In this document: in pieces, positions 13,735-25,430 of the stretch
Layout of the letters: each line of letters starts with the position of its first letter
Position numbering within the stretch: the first letter of the stretch is position 1
From: Apricaphanius iberus
Lineage: Eukaryota; Chordata; Actinopteri; Cyprinodontiformes; Aphaniidae
Length of the DNA: 64,000 nucleotides
Reading direction: 5' to 3'
Assembly (NCBI GenBank): GCA_028564705.1
Contig: JAPXFQ010000256.1
Location: 2,356,001-2,420,000 of the forward strand
Notes under the pieces: model-generated
What the model saw: only the letters and a program-made list of their open reading frames with translations
What the model was told of the DNA's origin: nothing
The model's database searches: none
Program-made: the position numbers and the translations under genes

Positions 13735-14282
13735 TTTACTATACCAAAAAATAGAGGACAAATAAATGCCACGTTGAGTTTCCTTTATTTTCATGACTAC
13801 ATTGTAGAGTCTCGGTTAAGGGCATCAAAACCATAAATGAACACATAATGTATGGAATTATTGTTTGTACTTAAACAAAAAGGGTGGAATAACTGAACAC
13901 TTGTATTATATTTTAGATTCCTCACAGTAGCCATCCTTTGTTCTGATTACTGCTTTGCATTCTCTTGAGCTTCAAGGGGTAGTCACCAAAAAAGCTTTTC
14001 CAACAGTCTTGAAGGAGTTCCCAGAGATGCTTAGTACTTGTTGGCCCTTTTACCGTCACTCTGCGGTTGAACTTACCCCAAATCATCTTGATTGGGTTCA
14101 GGTCCAATGACTTTGGAGGCCAGGTTATTTCACAATTTTTGGGAAAGTACTATAGAATTATGTGTGTTCATTCATAGTTTTGTTGCCTTTAGTGAAAATA
14201 TACAATGGTAATAGTAATGAAAATCAAGAAAACGCACTGAATGAGAAGGTGTGTCCAAACTTTTAGCCTGAACTGTATATTG
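13735..14282 (-). mobile_element. Internally deleted Tc1-like transposon
   Basis: Near-palindromic arms of about 130-150 bases surround the C-terminal piece of a Tc1 transposase. The right arm (about 14150-14282) carries the GTGTCCAAACTTTT motif close to its tip, as in a very common fish Tc1 family. The left arm (about 13778-13915) is its reverse complement with mutations, and its outermost 40 bases are badly eroded. Most of the transposase gene, including the N-terminal DNA-binding domain and most of the catalytic domain, is missing, so the element is a deletion derivative. Confidence 0.85.
13922..14110 (-). pseudogene. Tc1 transposase, C-terminal remnant
   Basis: The minus-strand frame reads MDLNPIKMIWGKFNRRV and then TSTKHLWELLQDCWKSF. 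This matches the usual Tc1 end, in which the SPDLNPIE motif supplies the last catalytic acidic residue. The Glu expected after DLNPI is Lys here, so that position is lost. Sequence after KLKR is shortened relative to the family, and no upstream catalytic Asp motifs exist in the element. It is a fossil inside the deletion derivative at 13735-14282. Confidence 0.85.
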
Positions 14283-14912
14283 TCTATTTACAATTTGATT
14301 GTGTGCAAGCTCATACATAGAAACTAGGTCTGCCAAAAACGATTCTTCTGATAATCAACTAATCACCAATTGTTTTGCAGGTTAGTTGACTAATCAAATC
14401 ATGTGTAAATGGTATCTTATAGCAGCAGCATTAAGCTGCTCTAACATAACCATCAGTAACATCTAGCTTGAAGTGAATCTCAAAGTACTATGTGTTATCT
14501 AAAACACTGACAATTAAGATGATAGCTCCTTTAACTTGTATGAACTAATTATAAAACATTAGCGTTACAGCAGACACATGGCACCTGTTTTTTTTTTCTT
14601 CACTTGGCAGCTGTCTAGGGTAATGAAATTATCATAACTACTGTTGATACAGCTATCAATATAAGTAATACAACTGCGTCTTTGTGGTATATGCTGGATT
14701 AACAAATCTTGGTAGCCTTTTGGACATGTCAGTTAAATTAAAGATCTACACTTCTTAAGGAATAATCAAGAGGATGGGTTTTGAAAGGTGGTAAAGCTAA
14801 CAACGGTAATCGCTAATTAAGGATGCAAAATGTTTTTAAGTTTGAAAAAAAAATCATATTTTAATAGGGACTGCTACCGCTGTTCTCTCTCACATAGTGT
14901 GACATCACCTCT
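14283..14912. other. AT-rich spacer, possible lone hAT end
   Basis: The string TAGGTCTGCCAAAAACGATT from about 14325 resembles a degenerate hAT end, but no matching inverted end was found. The rest shows no gene. Confidence 0.3.
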
Positions 14913-14920
14913 GATCCTAA

Positions 14921-15769
14921 CAGGGTGCGATTTGCTGGGGGGGTTGAGGGGGATTACCCCCCCCCCCAAAAAATGTAAAAAAAATCAGACAGTATGTCTG
15001 TCTTGCCTCTGGGATGCATGGAGCTGGTGGTGCAGCATAATTACAACCCACAGATATGAGTTACTCAGTTACCTGTTCATACTATATCCACTTTTGAATG
15101 TGAGTCTTTATTGAACGTAACATCGATGTCTGCAAAGCATGCTGGAGTATTTGCTCATAAAGAAAGTGTATAAGATCATGGAATACTAGTCATTTCGGAT
15201 AGTGATTCTATGAAAATTGCACCATTGGATGCACTGTTAAAAAAAATCCACATACATTTTTCAGCCTACTTGGTGGGGACAAAACAGTAATTTATTAAAA
15301 ATGTCTGGGACATGTCCCCACCTAATGACTCATATGTCTATACTTTCCTGCAATACCCCAAATCCGTGCACGGGGTTTAATAAGCCAAGGGTACTGATCT
15401 TTAAACCTGAAAATAATTTCTGAACCTCACCCTGCCGTGGTTCCTGTGGTCCAGAGATGAGCATTTTTCCCCACAGAAAAATAGAGTTGTGGGTGTGAGA
15501 GGATGGACAATGTGCTGCTGATGCTGCCATGTGGAAAAAATAATCTCACCTGTTATGACTGAATAAGTCAAGTGGATTCTTATCTTTAATTTTATTCATC
15601 TTAATATATTTTACGTCAACAATATTTTTTTTGTGTGTGTAAGTTTTGAAAGGGTAAACATATGTGCAAGATGTCCTGCAGTCAGCATGCACAAACCTGA
15701 TAGTATTTTTATGAATAAAAAGTTGTTTTTTTAAATCCCCCCTGTGCTTTTTTTACAAATCGCACCCTG
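14921..15769. mobile_element. Non-autonomous hAT element, perfect ends
   Basis: Terminal inverted repeats CAGGGTGCGATTTG and CAAATCGCACCCTG match perfectly over 14 bases. A perfect 8-bp duplication GATCCTAA lies at 14913-14920 and 15770-15777. The 849-bp interior holds a long C-run near 14957 and two GGGGACA/TGTCCCC stretches near 15276 and 15312 that may be internal binding repeats. No transposase frame is present. The exact ends make it one of the youngest-looking DNA elements here. Confidence 0.93.
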
Positions 15770-15989
15770 GATCCTAATATAAATAATTCATGACCGATCA
15801 CAGCAGGAAGGCTTGAAAGAAAATGTACTGATCTGAATCAGCTGAAAATTAGTGCTGACAATTAAAAAAAACAGAGATTACTAACCAGCCACAAAACACT
15901 GATGGTTGTCTTGCTATGAATGGTGTATTATTAGGTGTTTTGGCACTGGCAGTTTTTGCAAAAGACAATACTTGCCCGAAACCACTTTC

Positions 15990-16937
15990 ATTTTATCAAT
16001 GTTTTGTTATGAGTTGTAGGCAATATTCCTCTGTGAGTTTAGAACGCCTCAGAGGTGCTAGGTTTCTGTTTTTTTTTTACAGATTTATAATCCAATTTAC
16101 ACTAACCGGCGATTTCAGTGACGTTGCAGCCGGCATTACAGCTGTAGTCTGCGTAGGTTGCAGAAAGGAAGCCTGTAGAAGCTGAACTTAGGGTTGTGCA
16201 GTTTGGAAACACGCAAACACGGACCATGTTGATATCTGCCATAGTAAGTTCTCTACCTGACAACCGTAGAGCACAGAGTGAAAGTCCTGCTTAGAGTACA
16301 ACTGGGATGGAGCAAGTCAGTGACATAATTGTAATCGCGCCACAGTGTAGTTGTATTAAATCACCCCAGAACCAAAAAAATTAATACTTCTAAGAGGTTC
16401 TGAACTCAGAGAGTAGTTCTAATGATTAATAACAAAACATTGGTTAAATAAAGGAGTTTGTTGGCAGATAATCCCTTATTACAAGTGGCAAATCCATCCA
16501 TCCATCTTCTTAACCACCAGGACGCCAGTCTGTTGCAGGGCCAACACAGAGAGACAGACAACCATTCACACTCACAGGGACAATTTTAGAGTGTCAATTC
16601 ACCTATCATGCATTTTTGGACTGTGGGAGGAAGCCGGAGTACGGAGAGAACCCACGCATACAGGGGAGAACATGCAAACTCATGCAGAAAGACCCTGGGC
16701 CGGGATACGAACCCACGACCTTCTTGCTGCAAGGCAACAGCGCTAACCACTGCGCCACCGTGCAGCCCAAGTGGCAAATCTCCTGCCCCAATTAACTCCT
16801 ATTATATGGATATTCACTGATTACGGCTGGATATAAAATTCTCCTGAAGGACTCCAAGAAGTTCCAAACTTGTCTGGATGACTAAATGAACATAAAATTT
16901 TCTAAAAATACGGTCCAGGTTGAAAAAAAATGGACTT
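15990..16937. mobile_element. Unclassified repeat with inverted internal arms (family also at 32745 and 62745)
   Basis: The segment 16430-16937 is the reverse complement of about 62745-62980 and, apart from an inserted SINE, lines up in the same orientation with 32745-33890. The segment 15990-16170 lines up in the direct sense with about 62960-63130. The two parts of this copy therefore face each other. The outer right edge is a CTTCCCCTTTAA string, which hints at a TTAA-type end, but no left partner was found. It may be a rearranged copy of a larger DNA transposon. No coding frame is supported. Confidence 0.6.
16495..16767 (-). mobile_element. tRNA-derived SINE, full length or nearly so
   Basis: On the minus strand the element starts with a tRNA-like head. 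An A box TGGCGCAGTGG lies at 16757-16747 and a B box GGTTCGTATCC at 16713-16703, the two internal RNA polymerase III promoter elements. A conserved body follows, and the 3' end is a GGAT-repeat tail. The 13-bp duplication CAAGTGGCAAATC lies at 16482-16494 and 16768-16780. Relative to other copies in the window, part of the segment before the tail is missing. It interrupts the repeat at 15990-16937. SINEs of this kind are mobilised by a partner LINE. The exact fish family name is not certain. Confidence 0.92.
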
Positions 16938-16939
16938 CC

Positions 16940-18323
16940 CCTTTAAGCAGTGTCCAAATTCTTATTTAGCGCTGTTAAAAAAATTGTTGAGGCACATCCA
17001 ACTTTGTTATGCAAAATAATCTCCTCTACCTCATATGCTGCCACAGCTAAATGAAATGTAACTTTTTTAATTCACTGGCTAGAAAAACAGTTAGTTCCAA
17101 GCACCCAACAGGCCGTCACATCAAACGTCCTCTCTATTAAGGGATTTCATTCCCATGTATACTCAGAATAACTTAATGTAGTATTAAGCTGCTTTTGCTT
17201 AACATGAATAAATAGCTCAGGCAAATTTTCATTTCCTGTAAATGCCTCTCAACTAAATACATACTTAAACTGTAAATCTCTAAAGCTAAATCTACAGCAC
17301 AAAGCCACAATAAGTGGCTCGGGGATGATCTGAGCTGAAAATTCAGAGCAGTTCAGAGAGGACTTTTGCATTTGATCTGTATTTCTAATGTGTATTTATG
17401 CATCTGCTGGTCAAATCCTCTTATACGCCTGCCTGTAAACAACATTAACAAGTAGAAGGAAGACTCTGGGGAGGTGCTGTAGAAAAACATCATTGTAAAT
17501 TACTGTGCTAACAAGCTTTGTTTATAAAATGCTTTTATTGTCCAAAACAGAGCTTCAGACAAGGTGTGTGAATGCTTCAGGGCATTATTTCAGAGCAGTT
17601 TACAGAGACAGCTCTCCAAGCCAAAACATAAACAGCAAGTTAACACTTTACCCTTACTTTTAACATTTAGTCAGAGACTGCAAAACTCTGAAAATTATAA
17701 TCTAATGCAAAATAAGAAATGTAGTCTTTAATATTGTGGTTGTAAGAATCTGCTTCTGGGCTCTTTATTTAAATTTGCTGGAGGCCAAAGAGAGCTGAAC
17801 TGTAGCCTATATTAGTTTTTTTTGTTTTTGTTATGTTGTAGTGATCTGCACCTTTAGCTCACACACAAGTCTTTACCCTCACCAACGGGCCATATGCCCC
17901 AGGCTGTGCTCGCCACGTCTCGCTCCAACACATGCATTTTCTATGGTTGTAACAGTAGCTGCATGCAATGTGTCAATGTGTTTGTACATGTGTGTGTCTG
18001 TTGTGATGGTGGCACGTCTGTCATAAGGCACTGCATGCAGTATTTGGGGTTATTTAGAACACTTAGGATCAAAATGCAGCAGTCAAAGGCCAAAATACCT
18101 GAGCCTCAACTGGACTGGATCAACACAAACGCTATTCATCTGCAAAGGAAGGTTTAAACACTTTGCCTGAAAAAAGGCAACTTTTATGGCGGATTCTGCT
18201 TTTTAATTCTGAGAATCAAGCCCATTACCTCAAATTTTGAGCAGCTCTGATATGGTTTGTTACAGAAAAAAAATGAAAATAATCTCAAAGTAAAATTCAG
18301 CAGAAGGTCGCCCTGACGTAGTA
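16940..18323. other. AT-rich DNA without a recognisable gene
   Basis: No protein-family match and no element ends were found. Two overlapping short frames near 17.84-18.16 kb have no recognisable motifs. Confidence 0.45.
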
Positions 18324-18331
18324 GGCTAAAA

Positions 18332-19523
18332 TAGTGGCGGAGCCAAAACGTGGAAAATGGGTGTGCCTGGAAAAATCTGGATAGGCCTGATTAATTTTAA
18401 AGTGCATATTAAATGTACATACTGTATGTGCACGTAAAAATTATGTTATAATAAAAACTGTCAGACCACTGTTAAATATTCTATGATACAAATAACATTG
18501 TGACATCACCCAGGGCACAAGTCATTGGAGAAAGAAGCTGTTGTAATCCTTGTGTCACTAACACCACACAACCATAAGCAGACAGGTTTCTTAACAGGTT
18601 GCACAGTAGGAGGACAACAACTATTTGGTATCAGACACTTGATTCTGGTGCACCTTGATCTCTATCACGGTGAACAGACAAATACTACCAAACACTGCCA
18701 ATAACATAACTGGCAGACAGTTAAAGAACATGACTACATTGAAACACAAATCTATAACATAAAACCAGAGAATTTGTACAATAAACATGAATCCACTACC
18801 CATAATCCTTTGCGGCACCCAACTGTTCTCCTGAGCGGCCTGTTCTGCTCTGATACGCCACAATATCTATAGAACTATCAAAAAGTGACTATATTACAGT
18901 AGATACTTATTCCATAACTGGATGTCTGTTAAATTTCAATGTTAAGGACAGAAGGAGAAAAAGAGGAAAGACGACAGAGATTGCATGAATGTAGGCAACT
19001 TTATGATGCCTTATTGTTTTGCTGCTGTACAACGATACTTTTTTTCTCCGTTTATTTGACCAATTCCACAAAACTTTACACTTCTGTACATCGGAGACAG
19101 AGAGCTCAAATAACAGACTGGGTGGGTGTTAGGTATGGAACCAGGATATTTTCTCTGCAGTACTTTAATAGTTGTGTAGTGTCAGTAAGCAGTTGCAAAT
19201 TTGGTTTTTATACAAAACACCAAATTACAACTTCATCAAGCAAAGTAACAGGAAAGTTTTTTTGTATGATTATAATTAATACTAGATATAAAAGTTACTG
19301 TATTTTTATTACACTGTGAAAACGTTGAACAATCATTAAATTAATCATTTTAAATTGTAACTGTTATTTCAACATAACTGGGGTTGTTAAACAGCTGCTA
19401 GGGCCAAATCTTTGTGTTGCTAAGGCAACCCCAAGCTACCCTGGCCCTGCCTCTGGTGGGTGGGCAATCTGTCAATCTGGGTGGGCCTGTGCCCATCCAG
19501 GCCCACCCATAGCTCCGTCCCTG
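18332..19523. mobile_element. hAT-like element
   Basis: The left end TAGTGGCGGAGCC and the inverted right end CAGGGACGGAGCT match at about ten of thirteen positions, and inside them both ends are rich in GGGTG(G)GCCTG. Flanks GGCTAAAA (18324-18331) and GACCAAAA (19524-19531) agree at six of eight positions, consistent with an aged 8-bp duplication. The 126-codon frame at 18939 and the minus-strand frame at 18621 resemble no transposase. Most likely a non-autonomous hAT. Confidence 0.7.
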
Positions 19524-19902
19524 GACCAAAAGGAGAAAAAAAAAAATACAGCTGGCAATCAAAAAGCAGCACGTCTGTAAAGTAACTGATTATAGGCTAA
19601 ATAACGGAGCAGAAAACCTAAATAACCAGCTAGTGTCACCTTGTCATACTGTTGCTATTTCATAAAGTGCTGAATGGTAGGAAGGTGTAAGATTAGAATA
19701 ATAAAAACATTAAAACTACTGCACATATTCATTGTCTAAGTATGAAATTTAAAACCACAAAATGTAAATGTTACAAAAATGTTAGAACAAAAACAGCTAC
19801 TCTATTATTTTTTCCACAGCATTAATTTTCTGTTCTACTTAAAAGCATTTAGATCATGTTGTGCATTTTGGAAATCTTTGAAGTTTATGCTGTGCAGACA
19901 TA

Positions 19903-21244
19903 AATTGTGCAAGTTTATGTTTATCATAGGTACACCTCAACTATATGACAGACAAAAAGAGGTGGGAAAAAATTCAGAAAATAACATGGTCTGATTTTTT
20001 AAATATTTGGTCACCAACAAACAAGCAAGATTTCTGGCTCTCACAGACCTGTAACTTCTTCTGTCCTCCACACTTTATCTGCATTAGAGGCACGTTTTTC
20101 AACTAGTTATCAGTATAAAAGACAGCTGTCCACAACTTCGAACAGTCACACTCCAAACTCCACTATGGCCAAGATCAAGGAACTGTCAAAGGACACCAGA
20201 AACAAAAATGTAGACCTGCACTATGCTGGAAGACTGAATCTGCAATAGGTAAACAGCTTAGTGTGAAGAAATCAATTGTGGGAGCAATTATTAGAAAATG
20301 GAAGACATACTAAACCACTGGTAAACTCCCTCGATCTGCTGCTTCATGCAATATCTCACCCTGTTGGGTCAAAATGATTACAAGAAAGGTGAGCCAAAAT
20401 CCCAGAACCACACAGGGGGACCTAGAGAACGACCTGCAGAGAGCTGGGACCAAAGTAACAAAAGCTACCATCAGTAACAAACACACTATGTCATTATGAA
20501 TCAAAATCTTGCAGTGCTCAAGGTTAAACCAGTACATTCCAGGCCCGTCTGAAGTTTGCTAGAGAGCATCTGGATGAAAAGGATTGTGAGAATGTCATAT
20601 GGTCAGATGAAACCAAAATAGAACTTTTTGGTAAAAACTCTACTTGTCATGTTTGGAGGAGAAAGAATGCTGAGTTGTAACCAAAGAACACCATACCTAA
20701 TGCGAAGCATGGGGGTGGAAACATCAGGCTTTTTCTGCAAAGGGACCAAGACGGATGATCCGTGTAAAGGAAAGAAAGAATGGGGGCATGTATCGTGACA
20801 TTTTGAGTGAAAACCTCCGTCCATCAACAAGAGCATTGAAGATGAAACGTGGCTGGGTCTTTCAGCATGACACCTATCCCAGACAGTGTTGCCCAGCAAC
20901 AGCCCCAAAACATCTCTTCTCTAGAGAAGATCTGCATGGAGAAATGGGCCAAAATAGCAGCAAATGTGTGTAAAAACGAGACTGACAATGACCTCTGTCA
21001 TTGCCACAAAAGTGGGTAGAAAAAAAGTGTTGAGATTTATTTTCGTTATTGATCAAATATATATTTTCCACAATCATTTTCTAATATATTCTTTAGAAAT
21101 CAGACCATGTGATTTTCTGGATTTTTCTTTTCTCACTTTGTCTCTGAAATTGAGGTATACCTTAAAATTACAGGCCTCTCTCATCTTTTTAAGTGGGAGA
21201 ACTTCCACAATTGGTGGTTGACTAAATACTTTTCCCCCACTGTA
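19903..21244 (+). mobile_element. Degenerate Tc1-like transposon
   Basis: The 3' inverted repeat (about 21100-21244) ends in CCCCCACTGTA and contains ACTAAATACTT, as in a widespread fish Tc1 family. The 5' repeat (about 19903-20050) is its eroded inverse and lacks the terminal bases. Between them lies a broken transposase. The 3' tip abuts TACAGTGGG, so 21236-21253 forms an 18-bp palindrome that could mark the start of a second, lost element. Confidence 0.88.
20165..21012 (+). pseudogene. Tc1 transposase pseudogene, last catalytic motif deleted
   Basis: The likely start is ATG at 20165 (MAKIKELSKDTRNK), matching the usual N-terminus. Recognisable blocks follow in order: IIRKW near 20291, WSDETKIELFG near 20600-20630 with its catalytic Asp, and GWVFQHD near 20851-20870 with the second Asp. 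The family then normally has a stretch containing SPDLNPIENLW, which carries the final acidic residue of the DDE triad. Here the text jumps from the HD block straight to the equivalent of VAQQQPQNI, a loss of roughly 130 bases near 20880. Several stops and frameshifts also occur. It cannot make an active enzyme. Confidence 0.88.
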
Positions 21245-21253
21245 TACAGTGGG

Positions 21254-22090
21254 TTTTGGGTTATTGGTGTTTATTTTTAAATTAATTCCTGCAGCTTGTT
21301 GATTATCTTAAGCCAACCACACACACCCTTCTTTCTGCCTCTGGTTGCTGCTGCTGCCAAAGCTATTGAGTTCTGCACAGGAGGCCTAGGAAACAGCTTA
21401 CAGAGACACTGACTGAAAATAGGATGACCTCCATTCAAATCAGCTCCTCTCACACCTCTATATTCAGATTGATGTGAGTGGGTGAGGAAGTGTGGGCTTG
21501 TATGCATGAGCCAATGAGGGGATAGTTAAAAAAAATTTTTAGGATACCCCTTTTAATTGAATTTCTATTTCCTTTATGGGCTTGCCAGATTTCATGACCC
21601 ATGAAACCACAAACTTCTTTCTGTGATCTCAAAAGTGGCTTTTGTGACACTGAGGCACCATGCACTCTGAGCACACATGTTTGAAAATGCGTAGGAGCAT
21701 CTCTGAGGAGCTGCATGTGTCTCATCGGTGAGTGTGTGTTTGTGGGTTTGACCTTTCCAGCACGGACTCTGCCATGTCTGAACATCCATCCGCTCCTGTG
21801 AGCCAGATAAGAAAACGTTTAAAAAAAAAAAAACGCATCAGGTTCTCAGAAGAGACAGAATATGCCATGGTTCAACTCAAACCTCGATATCCACTGTCCT
21901 GGACATAAATATTACCTTTCAAGCCTGCCAAGCTAATTTAAATGACCTTGGTACATTTTTCTCCCTTTTGCCACAATACACAAATCTAACATTTATATTA
22001 TGGAGCTTTTATGACAGAGAAACATGGCTTCCACATCTTTTCATTTTGTTTTGCAAAAAAAATATGAGAAGTATGCTACTACATCAGGCT
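21254..22090. other. Spacer without a recognisable gene
   Basis: Contains short overlapping frames near 21.3-21.8 kb on the minus strand, without recognisable motifs, and a poly-A tract near 21.82 kb. No element ends seen. Confidence 0.4.
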
Positions 22091-22094
22091 TTCT

Positions 22095-22265
22095 TCATAT
22101 CCAAACAGTTTTTCATCTAACTCTGACCTGCTACAGCAAAGAAAAACATCCCAGAGCATGATACTGGCACCACTGTGTTTTGGTATGCTCAGGGGGATGA
22201 CCTCCTGTGATTCCATTCCTAAAAAAACATGACTTTGATTTTGATGCATATGTTTGGTCACACTG
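22095..22265 (-). mobile_element. Probable Tc1-like transposase fossil
   Basis: The plus-strand text near 22145-22200 (CAGAGCATGATACTGGCACC and its flanks) is the reverse complement of the Tc1 block that encodes the KHGGGSIMLWG region. The match is short and mutated and the element ends are gone. It lies inside a minus-strand frame of 131 codons that is otherwise not meaningful. Confidence 0.5.
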
Positions 22266-22269
22266 ACAA

Positions 22270-23150
22270 CAGCACACAAAAAAAGATGGAGGGACGAAGA
22301 AAAGAATTGTAAGATGGTTGAGAAGTCATTAGAAAGCAACAAGGAAACACAAGACTGAGAAAATTCCTGAGAGAGAATAAGTTTGGGAAAAATAAAAGAA
22401 GAAATCCTCTGAGGAAAACATCTATCCATTCCCGTCTTCATCTGTTTCTTTCTCTTGCTTTGTTGGTGTCTCACAGTGAGTGTGGAAATCAGAGGAGCTG
22501 CTCCACAGGGAGGAGTAGCTTACAAACACCAGAAGAAGAAAAAAAAAAGACTGGGCCTATTCCCATTCTGCCTCTAACTTATATATGTATCCAATATCTA
22601 TTGTGTTCTTTGACAAAAGAATATTGTATGAAAGGAGACAGCCATGCTTCTTTCATCTTCACATGAAAGACAAAGAAAACATATTAAAATGTCATTTGTT
22701 AAGCTTTGTTAGCATTTACTCTCAGGCATCTAAAATGTCACGAGGAGCATGTAATACTGCTGGGGTTTGCTGAAGTACGACACAGGACGCTAAGCATCAC
22801 TGCTGCCTGTGTGTGCATGTGTGTGTGTGGTTTGAAGGAGGTAGGTCCGACTTCTTGACTTCTGGGGAAATTAGAATGTGAAGCGTTGAATTAATTGAAG
22901 TGTTAATGTGCTGTGCTTGTTCTGCATGTGCATACGTCTCTACTGCCTGCAACTGCCCCTACTGAAGTGCTTCTGTTTACTGTGAAAACTCATTAACGCT
23001 GTGAAGACCTTGGTGATTTCAACCCAAAGTGGCACTCTCTGTAAGAAGCACAGAATGGTGGTTAGGTGGATAGTGGGATTATGTGTGATTATGGTGTTGT
23101 GGAATAGTGCTTTTACCATATGACCCCTCGCAGACTCAGCCATCTCCGCG
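22270..23150. other. Spacer without a recognisable gene
   Basis: Short frames only, plus a GT-rich patch near 22.82 kb. Nothing recognisable on either strand. Confidence 0.4.
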
Positions 23151-23159
23151 TCATCCCAA

Positions 23160-23422
23160 CAGTCAGGACAAACACTCATGGTGAGGCATCTTTCCATTAT
23201 TATGGCCCTCGCCTCTGGAACATACTGCCAGAGGACCTCAGGGCTGCAGAGAAAGTTTTTAAGAGTAGGCTCTTTTAATAAACTGATTTATTTATTAGAG
23301 TCTGTTCAAATGCTTTGCATGTTTTATCTGGCTAAATTTTATCAACGTTTTTTTTTCTATATTGATCATATTTTTTATTTTTACTACATATTTATATAAT
23401 ATTTTTCTTTTTAATTTCTTTT

Positions 23423-23469
<47 letters not shown>

Positions 23470-23940
23470 CTTACTATTTATATTAGTTCCTGTTTATTTC
23501 ATATTTTAACTTCTTTTAATCTCCTTCCAGTGTTTCCTCTGTGGGAGCCCTCTGTCTCGGGGGCTGTGGCTGCCGGAGTGCTCTCAGGGTAGAGCCTGAT
23601 TGGAGGTGGAGGTTTCCGCTCTCCCTCCTCTGGGCGCCCTGTGTCTGTGCCTCAGCTGCTGCTGTTGATCTGTCGCCGCTCCTTTTATCACGTTCCATAC
23701 CTCACCTAACTCATCTGAACTTAGCCCAACGTCTTTTAACTCTGTTCTTAATGTGTATGTGTATCGGAGTTGGGTTGGGGGGAAGGGGGTATAATTATGT
23801 TAATGCTTTTAAATTTGTGGGGGAGGGATGGGATGGAGGGTTATGTTGGAGGGTTATGTGAGGGTTATTTTTTAATGTGTAAAGCACTTTAAGAAGCATT
23901 TTTGTATGAAAAGCGCTTAATAAAAAAAGTTTGATTTGAT
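23160..23940 (+). mobile_element. 5'-truncated L2-type LINE, 3' end
   Basis: The first 110 bases encode, across a frameshift, the usual L2 C-terminus (THGEASFHYYGP, then LWN-LPEDLRAAE). A long 3' untranslated region follows, with a TTTC array and a GGGGGCTGTGGCTGCC motif. The end reads GTAAAGCACTTT, then AAGCGCTTAATAAA, then a TTTGA-unit tail, typical of fish L2. The same structure recurs at 58068-58833, so both come from one subfamily, distinct from the large L2 at 25611, whose tail unit is GAT. It has no reverse transcriptase and is dead on arrival. Confidence 0.88.
23419..23470. repeat. (TTTC)n microsatellite
   Basis: About thirteen TTTC units inside the 3' region of the L2 fragment. The second copy at 58 kb lacks a comparable array at this position, so it expanded after insertion here. 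Confidence 0.92.
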
Positions 23941-23944
23941 AGTG

Positions 23945-24540
23945 TGAAACCGAGGATATAACTGTTAGCATGGTAAGTGGTAGGGATTGAATGTCACAAC
24001 TTGCAGATGCATAACCAACATCTTTCCTGAAAAAGGAGGATCCCTTAAGCTAAGCTAAAGGCAGACAGATTTGGAGAGTTGGAAGGTGATGAAAGTTGAT
24101 TCAGTACTGCCATGCTAAGAAAGGAGAAGGGATTAAAAGACAGGAAAGAGAAATTATGAGGATAACAGTGTACAGCAAGCAATGGGCTCTAACAGAACAT
24201 GTAAGTTAGTTAGAAAATGAAATCAATTTCATCTTTCTTTTCAGTTTGGAAAAAATAATATAACATGCCAGGTGATCAAAATATTTAGGATCTCTGTATA
24301 CTTTTGCATGTTCTACAGCTAGCTCTTCTAGTGCCAGTACTATTTTAGCAAGCATATTATACATCTACATTTCCCCAATAGAGAAAAACTCTAAAGCTAG
24401 AGGACAATCAGTAAAAAAATAACCCTTTCTTGTCAAGTTTATAGAGCTATGCCTGACACCCCAAGAGCTTTGTTGTCACATTTTAACCTCGAACATCAAT
24501 AAGAATGCAGAATTCTGATATGGAATAAAAATAATACGTC
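23945..24540. other. Spacer without a recognisable gene
   Basis: AT-rich, with no long frame and no element ends seen. Confidence 0.4.
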
Positions 24541-24544
24541 TTTA

Positions 24545-25430
24545 TTGTTTTTATTTTATTTTTTTTACCAATTGAAATCTGAGAAGTGTGTCAGTTACAT
24601 TTATTGGCTAAAATGAATGTTTTGAACCAGTTGCATTTATAGCTGCAGGTTTTGTGGGATATTTTGAGCAGCTTTACACTTTTGAAGAGTGACATTTTTG
24701 CCCATTCTTCATTCCAAAAAATCCTAAATTCCATCAGACTGGATAGAAAGCACCTGAATAACAATGTTCAGGCCTGGTCAAACTGAATTTAGGACCTAGA
24801 CTTTGACGTAACCATTCTTTTGTATCTCTGCCCATTTGATTAGTACTATTGTCCTTCTGAATAGTGAACCCCCACCCTATTCTTAAGTTTTTTACAGCCT
24901 TTAGCAGGTTTTCTTCCAGGACTGCCCTCTATTTAGCTATATTCATCTTTCACTTAGCTTTGACCTGCTTTCCTGCCCCTCCTGATAAAAACTATTCCCC
25001 CAGCATGATGCATTTTTCAAAGTGGAGACGATGTGTTCAAGGAGATTAAAATACATCAGACACAGCATTTTTCAAATGGGCAAAAAAGTTCAACTTTGGC
25101 CTCATCTGATCAGAACACAAATCTTCATCCCTGACCTGTTTGCTGGGTCTCGTAGTCGTCATAATGCTGTTTGTCCACTATTGTGTCCAAAATAACCTCT
25201 GAGGCCTTAACTAAACAGCTGACTTTTTAGTGATGTTCACTTAGACACAAGTGTAATTTATTTACCAAATTAAGTGACTTCTCAGTGCAGTTTGCTGCAG
25301 TACGTTTTAATGAGGGTATCAGATTTACCCATATAGGGTGAAATTAGTGTGCCACACTAGATTTTATAAATAAAAAGTGAAAATTATGCCCCATTTATAT
25401 TCTTGGTCTTTCATACAAGATCCAAATATA
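24545..25430 (-). mobile_element. Degenerate, internally deleted Tc1-like transposon
   Basis: Order and content match the minus strand of a very common fish Tc1 family: an AAATCTGAGAAGTGTG subterminal block near 24577, a TTTTGCCCATTCTTC block near 24695, a GCATGATGCATTTTTC block near 25003, CATCTGATCAGAACAC near 25103, and the 5'-side GTGCCACACTAGATTTTATA block near 25350. The transposase is littered with stops. After the WSDE-equivalent region about 300 bases are missing compared with the family. A related copy in plus orientation is at 45109, and a third partial one at 39780. Confidence 0.8.

Noticed and set aside
16703..16757. Functional tRNA gene
   Set aside because: A and B boxes are present but the remainder does not fold as a tRNA and is part of a SINE with target duplication.
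16586..16820. Three overlapping frames of 61-70 codons
   Set aside because: All lie within the tRNA-derived SINE and its flanks.
18939..19319. 126-codon frame inside the hAT at 18332
   Set aside because: No BED, RNase H-like or hAT dimerisation motif visible.
23362..23592. Frame crossing the TTTC array
   Set aside because: Serine/phenylalanine/leucine repeat encoded by the microsatellite.
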